The notes: generated by a model from the sequence alone, not told the origin. A DNA stretch of 64,000 nt from an uncultured Lachnospiraceae bacterium (GCA_934293375.1 CAKQYS010000003.1:1-64000); one strand, 5' to 3'; shown: positions 53,862-63,159, counted from the first letter of the stretch. Numbers and translations are program-made.

Positions 53862-54421
53862 ATGTCATCCTCACCTTCGTCATGAAATTTATCGTAGATT
53901 ATTTTTGTGTCTAACAGGATCAGGATCATGGTGAGCAGGAATAGTGCCATGATATTCACGCATTGTATGCCGAGTCTGCCATCTTCAATCAGCGATACAT
54001 GAGATCGGAGCATTCCAAAGTCACCGATCAGATTTGCCACTATGATAATGCCAAACAAAAGATTGACCGAGCGTGCATTTTCATAGAGCGTCATGTAGGC
54101 ATCATTTACAATGCAGATAGTTATAAATACCAGAAGGGATAGGGTGACTCCACCCCAGAGACCGGCAAAGGACATCAGCAGATGAATTCCAAACATGTCA
54201 GACAAAACACCGGCCATCGCAGCATAGAGGATCATTGTGAAGAATCCGGCCTTGTAGGCGCGGCCTCTTGCCAGCAGCTGGCGTTCGTCATATTTGGGAC
54301 CTGTATAGTTGGTTTGCTGACCTGATTTTTTGCGTACAATCCGGCTGACAATGTAAGTGATAATAAATACAAATATAAATCCGGTGATAATACCCAGTGT
54401 AAATGCAAGTGGTTTTTCCAT
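53858..54421 (-). CDS. Integral membrane protein, unknown (DUF3796-like context)
   Basis: 187 residues with about five helices (7-29, 56-77, 82-106, 117-139, 150-172). A cytoplasmic KYDERQLLARGRAYKAGF segment follows the first helix. Membrane proteins of this size commonly precede small XRE regulators in Firmicutes and may act as their sensor. Function unknown. Confidence 0.65.
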   Translation of the reverse strand: MEKPLAFTLGIITGFIFVFIITYIVSRIVRKKSGQQTNYTGPKYDERQLLARGRAYKAGFFTMILYAAMAGVLSDMFGIHLLMSFAGLWGGVTLSLLVFITICIVNDAYMTLYENARSVNLLFGIIIVANLIGDFGMLRSHVSLIEDGRLGIQCVNIMALFLLTMILILLDTKIIYDKFHDEGEDDI

Positions 54422-54445
54422 GCTGTTTCTTCCTTTCTCTGTAAG

Positions 54446-55729
54446 CTAATGATTCTTCAGATTTCTGATAGCAGTACTGAGTTTGATCGGATTGCCATAG
54501 CGCAGTGTGCCCATGCGGTAGATCTTTGCTGCAATCCAGCCCACAAAGAAGATGGATATATATAAAATAACCGCAGATAAGATAATCTCCCATAAGGAAA
54601 CCGACCCCATTCCAATCCGCACGAACATGGCCGAGTACGATGAAAATGGCAGATAAGAGCAAACCTTGATGATGAATCCGTCAGGCTTCTGCAGCTGGAA
54701 CAGCACAAGAAAATATACGATCATGATCATTGTCTGGATAGTGCCGGCAGATTTGTTGATGTCTTCTGTCTTGGACACAAGTGCTCCCATGGCACCATAT
54801 AAAAATGCGTAGAACAGGAATCCACCGATGCCGAATACGGAAAATCCAATTAATACCTCTCCTGGAATATCGAATACCATATCGAGCATGCTGCCCCAGT
54901 AGGCGTGATTGATGCTGTAGCCGCAAAGAACAGCTGCGATGACCATACCTGCCTGCAGGATGGCTGCTGTAGCCCCTGCAAATACCTTGCCGAACAGAAG
55001 ATATTTTGCATCTATAGAGGTTACAAGTACCTCGATCGAACGGTTACTCTTTTCGGAGGTAACGGATGTGGCGATCATGACACCATACAGGATGATCAGC
55101 ATAAAGATCACAATGACCAAGGCATAGCAGTACCAGTAGTTATCCGCCGCATCTTTACCGAGGATCTTCTCGTTACAGGTGACAGCGGCATTATAAGTTT
55201 CCATAAAGGACATATAGTCAATTCCGTTCTCCTTGCAAAATCGTTGCTGATGGAGTGTGGTCAGAACCGATTCAAAGGCAGCCTGATTTTCATCAAACAA
55301 TTCTCTGTTTAATACATAATAATCGTAGTGCAGATCATCCGTTACGACAAACCCCGCAGAGAATTCACCATTTTCAATGGCTTTTTTTAATTTGGATTCG
55401 TTCTTGACAGGGATGAATTCCGCATCGTGAAATGCGTCCGATAAGATAGAGGTGTCGGTGAAGATTCCGCTCGGATCCATAAGACCGAACTTTGTCAGAC
55501 CTTCTTGTGCATCGGAATCGTCATATTCATCAGAGCCGTCGGTTTCTTCTGTGGATTCGATCACCGATCCGGGCCCTTCGGTTCCGAGTATATCCGACAT
55601 ATCAAAGACTCTCGGCAGGAACATGCCGGCAAATAAAAGAACCGTCAACAGGATCGTTGTGATCGTAAAGGACTTGTTCTTCAGGTAACTCTTCAATTCA
55701 TATTCATAAACTGTCCATAATCGTTTCAT
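54446..55729 (-). CDS. ABC-2 permease, NatB-like
   Basis: 427 residues. A first helix (about 20-40), a large extracellular domain (about 45-185, acidic Ser/Thr-rich at its start) and a block of five or six helices (about 195-410). The layout is that of NatB/YhaP sodium-export permeases (ABC2_membrane_3). It starts 4 bases inside the ATPase gene end. The Na+ substrate is a family expectation only. Confidence 0.85.
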   Translation of the reverse strand: MKRLWTVYEYELKSYLKNKSFTITTILLTVLLFAGMFLPRVFDMSDILGTEGPGSVIESTEETDGSDEYDDSDAQEGLTKFGLMDPSGIFTDTSILSDAFHDAEFIPVKNESKLKKAIENGEFSAGFVVTDDLHYDYYVLNRELFDENQAAFESVLTTLHQQRFCKENGIDYMSFMETYNAAVTCNEKILGKDAADNYWYCYALVIVIFMLIILYGVMIATSVTSEKSNRSIEVLVTSIDAKYLLFGKVFAGATAAILQAGMVIAAVLCGYSINHAYWGSMLDMVFDIPGEVLIGFSVFGIGGFLFYAFLYGAMGALVSKTEDINKSAGTIQTMIMIVYFLVLFQLQKPDGFIIKVCSYLPFSSYSAMFVRIGMGSVSLWEIILSAVILYISIFFVGWIAAKIYRMGTLRYGNPIKLSTAIRNLKNH

Positions 55730-56646
55730 GCTTCTTCACCTACCCTTGCTACAAAAATATCATTCAGAGATGGCTTGTATGTCTCAAAATGTTCAATCTC
55801 TATGGTTTCCAGTGCAGAAAGTGCTTGTAATAGCTGATGTCTGCTCACACCATCACGAAGGCGAATGATCAGTTCCTCTCTGGTGCGTCCGGTTATGGAT
55901 ACAAGATCGTTCAGACGATCAGAAATAATCGGTTCTAAAGCATCCCGGCTCATATCAACAGCACTGATCACGAGCTGGTGTTTTCCAAATTCCCGCTTGA
56001 TCTCTGAGAGTACGCCGGATAGTGCGATCTCACCGTGATTGATGATCACGATATCCTCACAGAATTCTTCAACATAGCTCATCTGGTGACTGGAAAAGAT
56101 CACAATCTTTCCATCGGCGATCAGCTCCCCTACGACATCCTTTAAGATCTGTGAATTGACCGGGTCAAGACCGCTGAATGGCTCATCTAGTATGATGATA
56201 TCAGGGTCGCATACCAGAGTGGATGCTAATTGAACCTTTTGCTGATTTCCCTTTGAAAGTGTCTCTAACAGCTTTGCTTCATATTCAGATACTTCCAGCC
56301 GCTTCAACCATTTTCTGGCATTTTCTGTAGCACGCTTTTTATCGAATCCCCGTAGTCTGGCTAAATATACCATCTGTTCTAAAACTGCCCGTTTCGGGTA
56401 TAAACCACGCTCTTCCGGCAGATATCCGATCTGCACCTTCTGCCGGTTAAACGGCTGTCCATCTAACAGTATCTCGCCGCTATTGGCGTGAAATACATCC
56501 ATTAGGATACGGATCGTAGTTGTTTTGCCGGCACCGTTGCGTCCAAGAAGACCGAGTGCCTTCCCACTTTCGGCGGAAAACGAGATGCCCATCAGGATCT
56601 CCTTGCCGCCGAAGCTTTTCGTAATGTTTTTGACCTCAAGTTTCAT
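55726..56646 (-). CDS. ABC ATPase, NatA-like
   Basis: 306 residues. Walker A GRNGAGKTT, signature LSKGNQQKVQLASTLV, Walker B DIIILDEPFSGLD, H-loop FSSHQMSYVEE, and a C-terminal extension (about 220-306) typical of NatA/DrrA exporters. First gene of the minus-strand operon, from the promoter at 56694-56722. Confidence 0.9.
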   Translation of the reverse strand: MKLEVKNITKSFGGKEILMGISFSAESGKALGLLGRNGAGKTTTIRILMDVFHANSGEILLDGQPFNRQKVQIGYLPEERGLYPKRAVLEQMVYLARLRGFDKKRATENARKWLKRLEVSEYEAKLLETLSKGNQQKVQLASTLVCDPDIIILDEPFSGLDPVNSQILKDVVGELIADGKIVIFSSHQMSYVEEFCEDIVIINHGEIALSGVLSEIKREFGKHQLVISAVDMSRDALEPIISDRLNDLVSITGRTREELIIRLRDGVSRHQLLQALSALETIEIEHFETYKPSLNDIFVARVGEEA

Positions 56647-56693
56647 GCACTGAAACCTCCCCTCAATATGATCTGTGAATCGGCTATAGGCAC

Positions 56694-56722
56694 AGTATAA
56701 ATTCCATATTACAAAATGTCAA
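56694..56722 (-). promoter_or_regulatory. SigA promoter of the NatAB operon
   Basis: On the minus strand TTGACA (56722-56717), 17 bases, TATACT (56699-56694). Confidence 0.82.
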
Positions 56723-56739
56723 GTATATTTTACAAAATG
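56709..56739. repeat. Direct operator repeats at NatAB promoter
   Basis: TTACAAAATG occurs at 56709-56718 and 56730-56739 (21-base period, same face of the helix), flanking and overlapping the -35. They are candidate binding sites for the small XRE regulator of the operon. Confidence 0.6.
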
Positions 56740-56807
56740 CAATTATGATTGATTTTCCCTTAAGGATATTTGTGAATATCATTTTCAGATAAATTTAAAA
56801 TTTGGGG

Positions 56808-56837
56808 TTGACGGACAAGGATGATCTATAGTATATT
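56808..56837 (+). promoter_or_regulatory. Promoter of the LicT-like gene
   Basis: TTGACG (56808-56813), 18 bases, TATATT (56832-56837). Confidence 0.6.
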
Positions 56838-56847
56838 TCTTTTAGAC

Positions 56848-56947
56848 AGATTGTTACTTTTTTTAAGGCAAGACTGGATTATACTTAGATTTATTAGATT
56901 GGTTAATAAGCAGGTATGATGCCAGTTATTTTTTTATCCGAAATGCA
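56848..56947 (+). promoter_or_regulatory. Candidate RAT and terminator before the antiterminator gene
   Basis: AGATTGTTACTTTTTTTAAG with GGCAAGAC (56848-56874) resembles the ribonucleic antiterminator consensus GGATTGTTAC...GGCAAAACC. Its 3' end overlaps a hairpin (about 56872-56884 with 56924-56937, imperfect) followed by ATTTTTTTAT. This predicts autoregulation of the LicT gene by antitermination. Confidence 0.55.
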
Positions 56948-56994
56948 GGGGCATCGGGACGCACATACAGATATTGTGGGGGTATGCAGGTACA

Positions 56995-57819
56995 ATGAAG
57001 GTTATCAAGGTGATCAATAATAATGTTATCAGCTCCGTGGATGAGAAGGGCAGTGAGATTGTCGTTATGGGCAAGGGGATCGGCTTTCAGAAAAAGAGCG
57101 GGGATCAGATAGATGATACCAAGGTAGAGAAAGTATTCCACCTGCCTTCGGAGAATATGTCACAGTTTGGATCTTTAGTGGCGGATATGCCATATGAGCA
57201 TGTGGAGGTTGCCAGAGAGATCATTCAGTATGCAAGGAAGACCTTGAACCGGCATTTGAACAAGAATATATATATTTCATTGACAGACCATTTGAATTTT
57301 GCGGTTGAGCGCCAGAAACAGAATATTTCATTTCGGAATGCCTTGTTATGGGAGATCAAGAAGTTCTATCATGAGGAATATGAAGTAGGCATCAAGGCAA
57401 TCGAGATGGTGAAAGAAAAGCTTGGCGTGGAGCTGGCAGAGGATGAGGCGGGCTTCATGGCGTTGCATATTGTGAATGCCGAGATGGATGGATATCTTCA
57501 GAACACATTGAATGCGACAACTATGATCAAGGATATCCTGAATATTGTACAGTTCAGTTTTGGGATTGCTCTTGATGAGTCTACACTTGCTTATGAGAGA
57601 TTTATGACACACTTGAAGTTTTTCGTGCTGCGTGCTGTACAGGGGCAGTGTTATGAAGAAGATGATGCAGCATTCAATAAGAGTATCCGGGAATCATACC
57701 CGGAAGCCTACAAATGTGCCGTTAAGATCAAGGAATACATGGACAAGAAGATGAAACATGAGGTGACAGAGGAAGAATTGACCTACCTTACGGTACACAT
57801 CAGGAGAATAACAAAATAA
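56995..57819 (+). CDS. LicT/BglG-family transcriptional antiterminator
   Basis: 274 residues. An RNA-binding CAT domain (1-60: KVIKVINNNVISSVDEKGSE, GKGIGFQKKSG) and two PRDs with their phosphorylatable histidines: H99 (TDHLNF) and H158 (LHIVNAE) in PRD1, H206 (MTHLKF) and H268 (VHIRRI) in PRD2. Such proteins bind RAT RNA when the cognate PTS sugar is present and stop premature termination. Candidate RATs lie before (56848) and after (57841) the gene, the latter controlling the EIIB gene. Confidence 0.92.
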   Translation: MKVIKVINNNVISSVDEKGSEIVVMGKGIGFQKKSGDQIDDTKVEKVFHLPSENMSQFGSLVADMPYEHVEVAREIIQYARKTLNRHLNKNIYISLTDHLNFAVERQKQNISFRNALLWEIKKFYHEEYEVGIKAIEMVKEKLGVELAEDEAGFMALHIVNAEMDGYLQNTLNATTMIKDILNIVQFSFGIALDESTLAYERFMTHLKFFVLRAVQGQCYEEDDAAFNKSIRESYPEAYKCAVKIKEYMDKKMKHEVTEEELTYLTVHIRRITK

Positions 57820-57840
57820 TATATGCATATCGACGAATTG

Positions 57841-57937
57841 GGATTGTTACGATGTCTAAGCTGCAGGCGGCAAAACCCGGACAGATATGGAGCAGGATTG
57901 ATTTAAGATGCCTGCTTTATATCTGTTCGGGTTTTTA
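57841..57937 (+). promoter_or_regulatory. RAT antiterminator overlapping a terminator
   Basis: GGATTGTTAC (57841-57850) and GGCAAAACC (57869-57877) match both conserved halves of the LicT-type RAT, though the interval is longer than usual (37 bases in all). Its last bases overlap the left arm of a strong terminator: AACCCGGACAGATAT (57874-57888) pairs with ATATCTGTTCGGGTT (57919-57933), one G-U, then a T run. The overlap makes RAT and terminator mutually exclusive. Confidence 0.8.
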
Positions 57938-58005
57938 TATATTACGAAGCAAATTCCATATACAGATGCACTTCCTGGACGATTGCATTTGCTATATATA
58001 AATAG

Positions 58006-58037
58006 GCAATCGTAATTGAGAGTTTCGCAATTACCTA
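58006..58037 (+). repeat. Dispersed repeat core, third copy
   Basis: 31 of 32 bases match the core at 32521-32552; the core is itself an imperfect palindrome (AGGCAATCG...CGCAATTACCT). It lies between the RAT-terminator and the EIIB gene, in the mRNA leader. Confidence 0.8.
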
Positions 58038-58066
58038 AATATGTATAAAGAGATGGAGGAGACAAT

Positions 58067-58360
58067 ATGTCAAACAAATGCGATGCATTAAGCGATATCA
58101 TTATTGAGAATGTTGGTGGAAAAGAGAATATTAAGAGTCTTACGCATTGTGTGACAAGACTTCGTTTTGTGCTCAAGGATGAATCCAAAGCGAATACGGA
58201 AGTGCTGCAGTCTACAGAGGGAATTGTCGGTATCGTACAGGCAATCGGACAATATCAGATCGCGATCGGAAGTGATGTGCAGGAAGTATATGCTGCGGTT
58301 TGTGAGAATGCCGGGATTGAAAACGGCGGTGTATTTCAGAATCTGTTTAAGCATAAGTAG
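58067..58360 (+). CDS. Stand-alone PTS EIIB domain (glucose/beta-glucoside class)
   Basis: 97 residues, one EIIB domain: IIENVGGKENIKSLTHCVTR with the phospho-Cys C28, then LRFVLKDESKAN and IVQAIGQYQIAIGSDVQEVY. In normal permeases this is followed by EIIC; here the frame stops after a short tail and no EIIC or EIIA follows. Strong GGAGG site and RAT control suggest a functional small protein, perhaps phosphorylating the antiterminator or working with an unlinked EIIC. A deletion relic is the alternative. Confidence 0.82.
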   Translation: MSNKCDALSDIIIENVGGKENIKSLTHCVTRLRFVLKDESKANTEVLQSTEGIVGIVQAIGQYQIAIGSDVQEVYAAVCENAGIENGGVFQNLFKHK

Positions 58361-58428
58361 ACGGTATAGCAGTATGGCTTGTGAGAATACTAACGAAAGA
58401 CAGATGATATTACGAAGGAGGGATAGTT

Positions 58429-59244
58429 GTGAATCGGAAAATAATATTTCTGGATATTGATGGCACGCTGGTGAATATAAAGGGTGTCATTCCGGAGTCG
58501 ACAAGAAAGGCACTTCATATGGCAAAGGAGAATGGACATTTGTTGTTTATTTGTTCAGGAAGAAGCAGATATCAGATTCATCCTGAACTGCTTGCACTTG
58601 GTTTTGATGGCATTGTGGCGGCGGCGGGAAGTCATGTGATCTATCGGGATCAGACACTCTTTCATCAGTTTATTGAGAAAGATGAGCGTATCCGACTGAT
58701 GCAGTATTTAGATGAGAATAAATTCGTCTATATTATTCAGACAGATACCCATCCAATCTTAAATGCACGGTGTTATCAGTGCTTTACAGAACGATTTGAA
58801 AGGCTTGGCATGACAGGACGGCAGATCGATCTGATCATGAAGGGTGTCGAGATCAGAGAAGATACATGGAATCATGAGCGTGAGGAGAAGGTGGTGTATA
58901 ATGCAGCCAATCTGAAGCTTGCGCAGGTTATGACAGATCTGGCGCCGTATTTTTCAGTGACAGGTTCGAGTCTTGGAGATGAAGAAGAGGGAGGTGAGAT
59001 TGGTCTTGCGTCCGTGAACAAGGCAACCGGTATGCAGGTGTGTTTTGACCATCTGGGGATAGACCGGACAGACAGTATTGCATTTGGCGATGGTCCTAAC
59101 GATATGGAAATGATCCAATATGCGGGTATCGGCGTTGCGATGGGAAATGCCAATGATCGGCTGAAAGACATGGCGGATGATGTGACAGCATCCATTGATG
59201 AGGATGGAATTTATCGTGCGTTTGAGAAATTGCAATTGATATAG
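58429..59244 (+). CDS. HAD-family Cof-type phosphatase
   Basis: 271 residues. Motif I FLDIDGTLV (D9, D11), motif II ICSGR, a Cof-type C2 cap and motif IV FGDGPNDMEMIQYAGIGVAM. Cof phosphatases dephosphorylate sugar phosphates and cofactors such as PLP or FMN. GTG start at 58429 after AAGGAGG. With EIIB and LicT it may relieve sugar-phosphate load. Confidence 0.88.
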   Translation: MNRKIIFLDIDGTLVNIKGVIPESTRKALHMAKENGHLLFICSGRSRYQIHPELLALGFDGIVAAAGSHVIYRDQTLFHQFIEKDERIRLMQYLDENKFVYIIQTDTHPILNARCYQCFTERFERLGMTGRQIDLIMKGVEIREDTWNHEREEKVVYNAANLKLAQVMTDLAPYFSVTGSSLGDEEEGGEIGLASVNKATGMQVCFDHLGIDRTDSIAFGDGPNDMEMIQYAGIGVAMGNANDRLKDMADDVTASIDEDGIYRAFEKLQLI

Positions 59245-59305
59245 TCAGAAACAATCAGCAAAATGCAATAATGGTCATAAACAATCAAAAAACAGCAAAA
59301 AGTGA

Positions 59306-59360
59306 TTGACAATGACTGATTATGGTGTTAATATCAGTGTAGATGAACGAAAATGACTGA
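59306..59360 (+). promoter_or_regulatory. Fructose operon promoter with direct repeats
   Basis: TTGACA (59306-59311), 17 bases, TAATAT (59329-59334). AATGACTGA recurs at 59311-59319 and 59352-59360, and AAACAATCA recurs upstream, near 59249 and 59279. These are candidate operators for the DeoR-family protein. Confidence 0.75.
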
Positions 59361-59397
59361 ATAAGAACAGATTTGGTTGAGATAGTGAGGTGCGCAG

Positions 59398-60150
59398 ATG
59401 TTGACAGAAGAACGGCAGGGTCTGATTTTGGATGAGCTTCGGACGAAGAGTGTAGTGAGCGTAACAGAGCTGGTAGACAAGCTTGGTGCGTCGGAATCTA
59501 CGATCCGGCGTGACCTGAATGCATTAGATGACTTGGGAAAACTTCGAAAGATTCATGGTGGTGCGAGTGCGATTACACATGAATATATTGCAAGGGAAGC
59601 ATCGGTAGCAGATAAGGCGAAGATGAATGTTGAGGCGAAGCAGGTGATCGGCAGATATGCGGCAGGCATGATACAGGATGATGATTTCGTATTTATAGAT
59701 GCAGGAACCACCACAGAATGGTTGATCGAATATATCGGTGATTCACAGGCGACATTTGTTACGAATGGTATTGAACACGCGAAGAAGCTGACACTTAAGA
59801 ATCTGAGAACCTATATGATAGGCGGCATGCTCAAGCCGGTCACAGAGGCTGTGGTCGGAGCTGAGGCAGTGAATAGCATGAAGAAGTATAATTTTACAAA
59901 ATGTTTTCTGGGGACGAACGGCATTCATCTGGATTTCGGGTTTACGACAGCAGATGTCGATGAATCTATGGTGAAGATGGAAGCGGTCAACCGATCGTTT
60001 GCCCGGATCATTTTAGCCGACAGCAGCAAGTTTGATAGGGTTTCCCCTGTCACATTTGCAGGAATTGAAAAAGCATGTGTAATTACAGATCGTCTTGTGA
60101 ATGATAAATATATAGATTCTACGATTATTAAGGAGGTGCTTACATTATGA
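59398..60150 (+). CDS. fruR: DeoR-family regulator of fructose operon
   Basis: 250 residues. HTH (EERQGLILDELRTKSVVSVT, ELVDKLGASESTIRRDLNAL, KIHGGA signature) and a DeoRC sugar-phosphate sensor domain (FIDAGTTTEWLIEYIGD, VVGAEAVNSMKKYNFTKCFL, ILADSSKFDR). It overlaps fruK by 4 bases. Family members respond to fructose-1-phosphate or similar. GAGGTG site. Confidence 0.88.
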   Translation: MLTEERQGLILDELRTKSVVSVTELVDKLGASESTIRRDLNALDDLGKLRKIHGGASAITHEYIAREASVADKAKMNVEAKQVIGRYAAGMIQDDDFVFIDAGTTTEWLIEYIGDSQATFVTNGIEHAKKLTLKNLRTYMIGGMLKPVTEAVVGAEAVNSMKKYNFTKCFLGTNGIHLDFGFTTADVDESMVKMEAVNRSFARIILADSSKFDRVSPVTFAGIEKACVITDRLVNDKYIDSTIIKEVLTL

Positions 60151-61049
60151 TATACACAGTTACGTTTAATCCGGCTCTTGATTATGTCGTAAGGCTTGAC
60201 CAGCTTACATTGGGTATGGTGAATCGTAGCAATGCGGAAGCAGTCTATTATGGTGGCAAGGGCATCAATGTATCGATCGTCCTGCGAAATATTGGAGTGG
60301 ATTCGGCAGCACTTGGTTTTGTTGCCGGATTTACGGGTAAAGAGATCGAGAATGGCGTTAAGGCGCTTGGTGTGAAGACAGATTTTATCAGACTTGCCAA
60401 GGGACTTAGCAGAATCAATGTCAAGATTAAGGCCGAGCAGGAGACCGAGATCAATGGACAGGGACCGGATATCGGAGATCAGGAGCTGGCAGAACTATTT
60501 GAGAAGCTGGATCATCTGGATGCGGGTGATTGCCTGATACTGGCAGGTGCAATTCCGGCATCACTTCCGAATAACATTTATGAACAGATTATGGAGCGAT
60601 TGTCATACAAGAAGATTGATATTGTTGTGGATGCAACCAGAGATCTGTTGATGAATGTGTTGAAGTATCATCCATTCCTGATCAAGCCGAACAATCACGA
60701 ACTAGGTGAGATTTTTGGAGTGATACTGCGGACACGGGATGACATCGTATTACATGCGAAGAAGCTGCAGGAGCAGGGTGCGAGAAATGTACTCGTGTCG
60801 ATGGCAGGAGACGGTGCGATCCTGGTAACAGAGACCGGTGAGGTATTCCAGATCGGTGTGCCGAAGGGTACGGTTGTGAATTCTGTAGGGGCAGGAGATT
60901 CGATGGTTGCCGGATTTACGGCAAGCTATTTCAAGGACCATGATTATTATGAAGCGTTGAAGTTTGGTACGGCAACAGGAAGTGCGACAGCATTTTCAGA
61001 AGGTCTTGCCACAATGGAGATGGTAGAGAGACTATATCAAACATTGTAA
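60147..61049 (+). CDS. fruK: 1-phosphofructokinase
   Basis: 300 residues, PfkB family. FNPALDYVV start, YYGGKGINVSIVLRNIGV (signature 1) and VNSVGAGDSMVAGF (signature 2, catalytic D251). It converts fructose-1-phosphate to fructose-1,6-bisphosphate. Translationally coupled to fruR and followed after 12 bases by the fructose permease. Confidence 0.94.
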   Translation: MIYTVTFNPALDYVVRLDQLTLGMVNRSNAEAVYYGGKGINVSIVLRNIGVDSAALGFVAGFTGKEIENGVKALGVKTDFIRLAKGLSRINVKIKAEQETEINGQGPDIGDQELAELFEKLDHLDAGDCLILAGAIPASLPNNIYEQIMERLSYKKIDIVVDATRDLLMNVLKYHPFLIKPNNHELGEIFGVILRTRDDIVLHAKKLQEQGARNVLVSMAGDGAILVTETGEVFQIGVPKGTVVNSVGAGDSMVAGFTASYFKDHDYYEALKFGTATGSATAFSEGLATMEMVERLYQTL

Positions 61050-61061
61050 GGAGTGGGGCGT

Positions 61062-63113
61062 ATGAGAATTACAGAGTTATTATCAAAAGACAGTATAGCA
61101 TTGGGTGTGAAGCTAGATTCCAAGGATGCAGCGATTGATTATCTGGTAGGGCTACATGACAAGGCGGGCAATATTACAGACAAAACAGTGTTTCGAGAGG
61201 GCATTGTAGCCCGCGAGGAGAGCGGTTCCACTGCGATCGGCGAAGGAATTGCCATTCCGCATGCCAAGAACAAGGCTGTAAAGAAGCCGGGACTGGCTGC
61301 CATGACAGTTCCGGAGGGTGTGGATTATGACGCACTGGATGGACAGCCATCGAATCTGTTTTTTATGATCGCAGCACCGGAAGCTGGCGCAGATGTACAT
61401 TTGGAGGTCCTCTCAAGACTGAGCATGCTGCTGATGGACGAGAACTTCAGGGCTGCACTGTTGGCAGCCAAGGACATAGATGCATTCCTTGCAGTATGTG
61501 ATCAGTATGAGAGCGAGAAGTTTCCGGAGGAGACAAAGGAAGAAACAGGAAAACAAGAGAAGAAGGGATATCGTGTACTGGCAGTGACAGCATGTCCGAC
61601 AGGGATTGCTCACACATACATGGCAGCAGAGGCACTGGAGAAGGAAGGTGAGAAGCTCGGCATTGCTGTGAAGGCAGAGACCAATGGTTCCGGCGGCGCG
61701 AAGAATGTGCTGACGGCAGAGGAGATTGCAGAATGTGATGGCATTATTGTAGCGGCAGATAAGACGGTAGAGACGGCGAGATTTGACGGCAAGCCGGTAT
61801 TATTTGTGAAGGTTGCCGATGGCATTCACAAGCCTGCAGAGCTGATCCGGAAGATTGAGAGCGGCGAAGTGCCGGTGCATCATGAGAAGGGTGAGAAGCA
61901 GGCGGCTTCTTCCGGAGCCAATGGCAGCATCGGCAGTCAGATCTACAAGCATCTGATGAATGGTGTCTCGCATATGTTACCATTTGTCATTGGCGGTGGT
62001 ATCTTAGTGGCACTGGCATTCCTGATCGATTCCATCTGTGGTTATGGTACAACAGGCGGAGGTGATTTCGGTACCTGTACACCTCTCTCAGCATTTTTCA
62101 AGTATGCAGGGGGACTGGCAATGAGCCTTATGGTTCCGGTGCTTGCCGGATTCATAGCTGAGTCGATCGCAGACAGACCCGGACTGGCGGTCGGATTCCT
62201 TGGTGGATTGCTTGCTTCTTCCGGAAATGCATTGATGACGGGTTATGTATGGGCGAATGATAATCTGACAGGATTTCAGAGTTTCGTTGCGAAATTTGGA
62301 TTTGTAGCAGACAATGGTGGAAATACCGTATCAGGATTCCTTGGCGGTATTGTAGCCGGATTCCTTGCCGGTTATCTGGTATTGTGGCTGAGGAAGCTGT
62401 GTGATAAGTTCCCACAGTCTCTGGAAGGGATCAAGCCAACCCTGATCTATCCGGTAGTAGGTATGTTCCTGGTAGCAGTGCTTATGATCTTTATTTTCAA
62501 TCCGGTGATCGGCGTTGTGAACACAGCATTGAGCGACATGCTTTCTGCATTGGCATCGAAGAATCTGCTGATCCCGCTTGGATTGATCCTTGGTGGAATG
62601 ATGGCGATTGATATGGGCGGCCCGATCAACAAGGCAGCGTATGTATATGGCACAATGGTATTGGGAACAGCCAATGAGCTGATCAATGGCGGTGCGGCCC
62701 TGACAGACCCGGCAGTGCAGGCATGTTATATTTCAATGGCTGCAGTTATGGTCGGCGGTATGGTGCCGCCACTGGGTATTGCATTAGCATGTATCTTCTT
62801 CCCAAAGAAGTTTACAAAAGCAGAAAGAAATTCAACCGTATCCAATATTGTAATGGGCTGTGGGTTCATTACAGAGGGTGCGATCCCATTTGCGGCAGCA
62901 GACCCGGTACATGTGATTCCGTGTACCTTTGTCGGAGCAGCGGTGGCAGGTGCTTTGTCAGCAGCATTTCACTGTACGCTGATGGCACCACATGGTGGAT
63001 TGTTCGTAGTTGCTACGGTAGGACATCCACTGATGTATATTGTATCATGGCTGATCGGTTCGGTGATTACCTGCGTGATGTTAGGTATCATAAAGAAGCC
63101 GGCAGCAGAATAA
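61062..63113 (+). CDS. fruA: Fructose PTS permease, EIIABC
   Basis: 683 residues in the order EIIA-EIIB-EIIC. EIIA phospho-His H67 in IAIPHAKN; EIIB phospho-Cys C178 in TACPTGIAHTYMAAEAL; EIIC from about residue 290 with eight or more helices (VSHMLPFVIGGGILVALAFL, GAIPFAAADPVHVIPC). It imports fructose as fructose-1-phosphate. ATG 61062 lies 8 bases after AAGGAG; a GTG at 61053 overlaps that site. Confidence 0.94.
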   Translation: MRITELLSKDSIALGVKLDSKDAAIDYLVGLHDKAGNITDKTVFREGIVAREESGSTAIGEGIAIPHAKNKAVKKPGLAAMTVPEGVDYDALDGQPSNLFFMIAAPEAGADVHLEVLSRLSMLLMDENFRAALLAAKDIDAFLAVCDQYESEKFPEETKEETGKQEKKGYRVLAVTACPTGIAHTYMAAEALEKEGEKLGIAVKAETNGSGGAKNVLTAEEIAECDGIIVAADKTVETARFDGKPVLFVKVADGIHKPAELIRKIESGEVPVHHEKGEKQAASSGANGSIGSQIYKHLMNGVSHMLPFVIGGGILVALAFLIDSICGYGTTGGGDFGTCTPLSAFFKYAGGLAMSLMVPVLAGFIAESIADRPGLAVGFLGGLLASSGNALMTGYVWANDNLTGFQSFVAKFGFVADNGGNTVSGFLGGIVAGFLAGYLVLWLRKLCDKFPQSLEGIKPTLIYPVVGMFLVAVLMIFIFNPVIGVVNTALSDMLSALASKNLLIPLGLILGGMMAIDMGGPINKAAYVYGTMVLGTANELINGGAALTDPAVQACYISMAAVMVGGMVPPLGIALACIFFPKKFTKAERNSTVSNIVMGCGFITEGAIPFAAADPVHVIPCTFVGAAVAGALSAAFHCTLMAPHGGLFVVATVGHPLMYIVSWLIGSVITCVMLGIIKKPAAE

Positions 63114-63159
63114 ATCAAAAAAATATTTAAATTTTAATTATGAAAAGGAGACGATGATT

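Larger units (their letters stand above)
56647..56994. other. Divergent intergenic region with both promoters and a RAT
   Basis: It holds the minus-strand NatAB promoter and repeats (56694-56739), a plus-strand promoter (TTGACG 56808-56813, then TATATT 56832-56837) and a RAT-terminator leader for the LicT gene. Confidence 0.65.
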
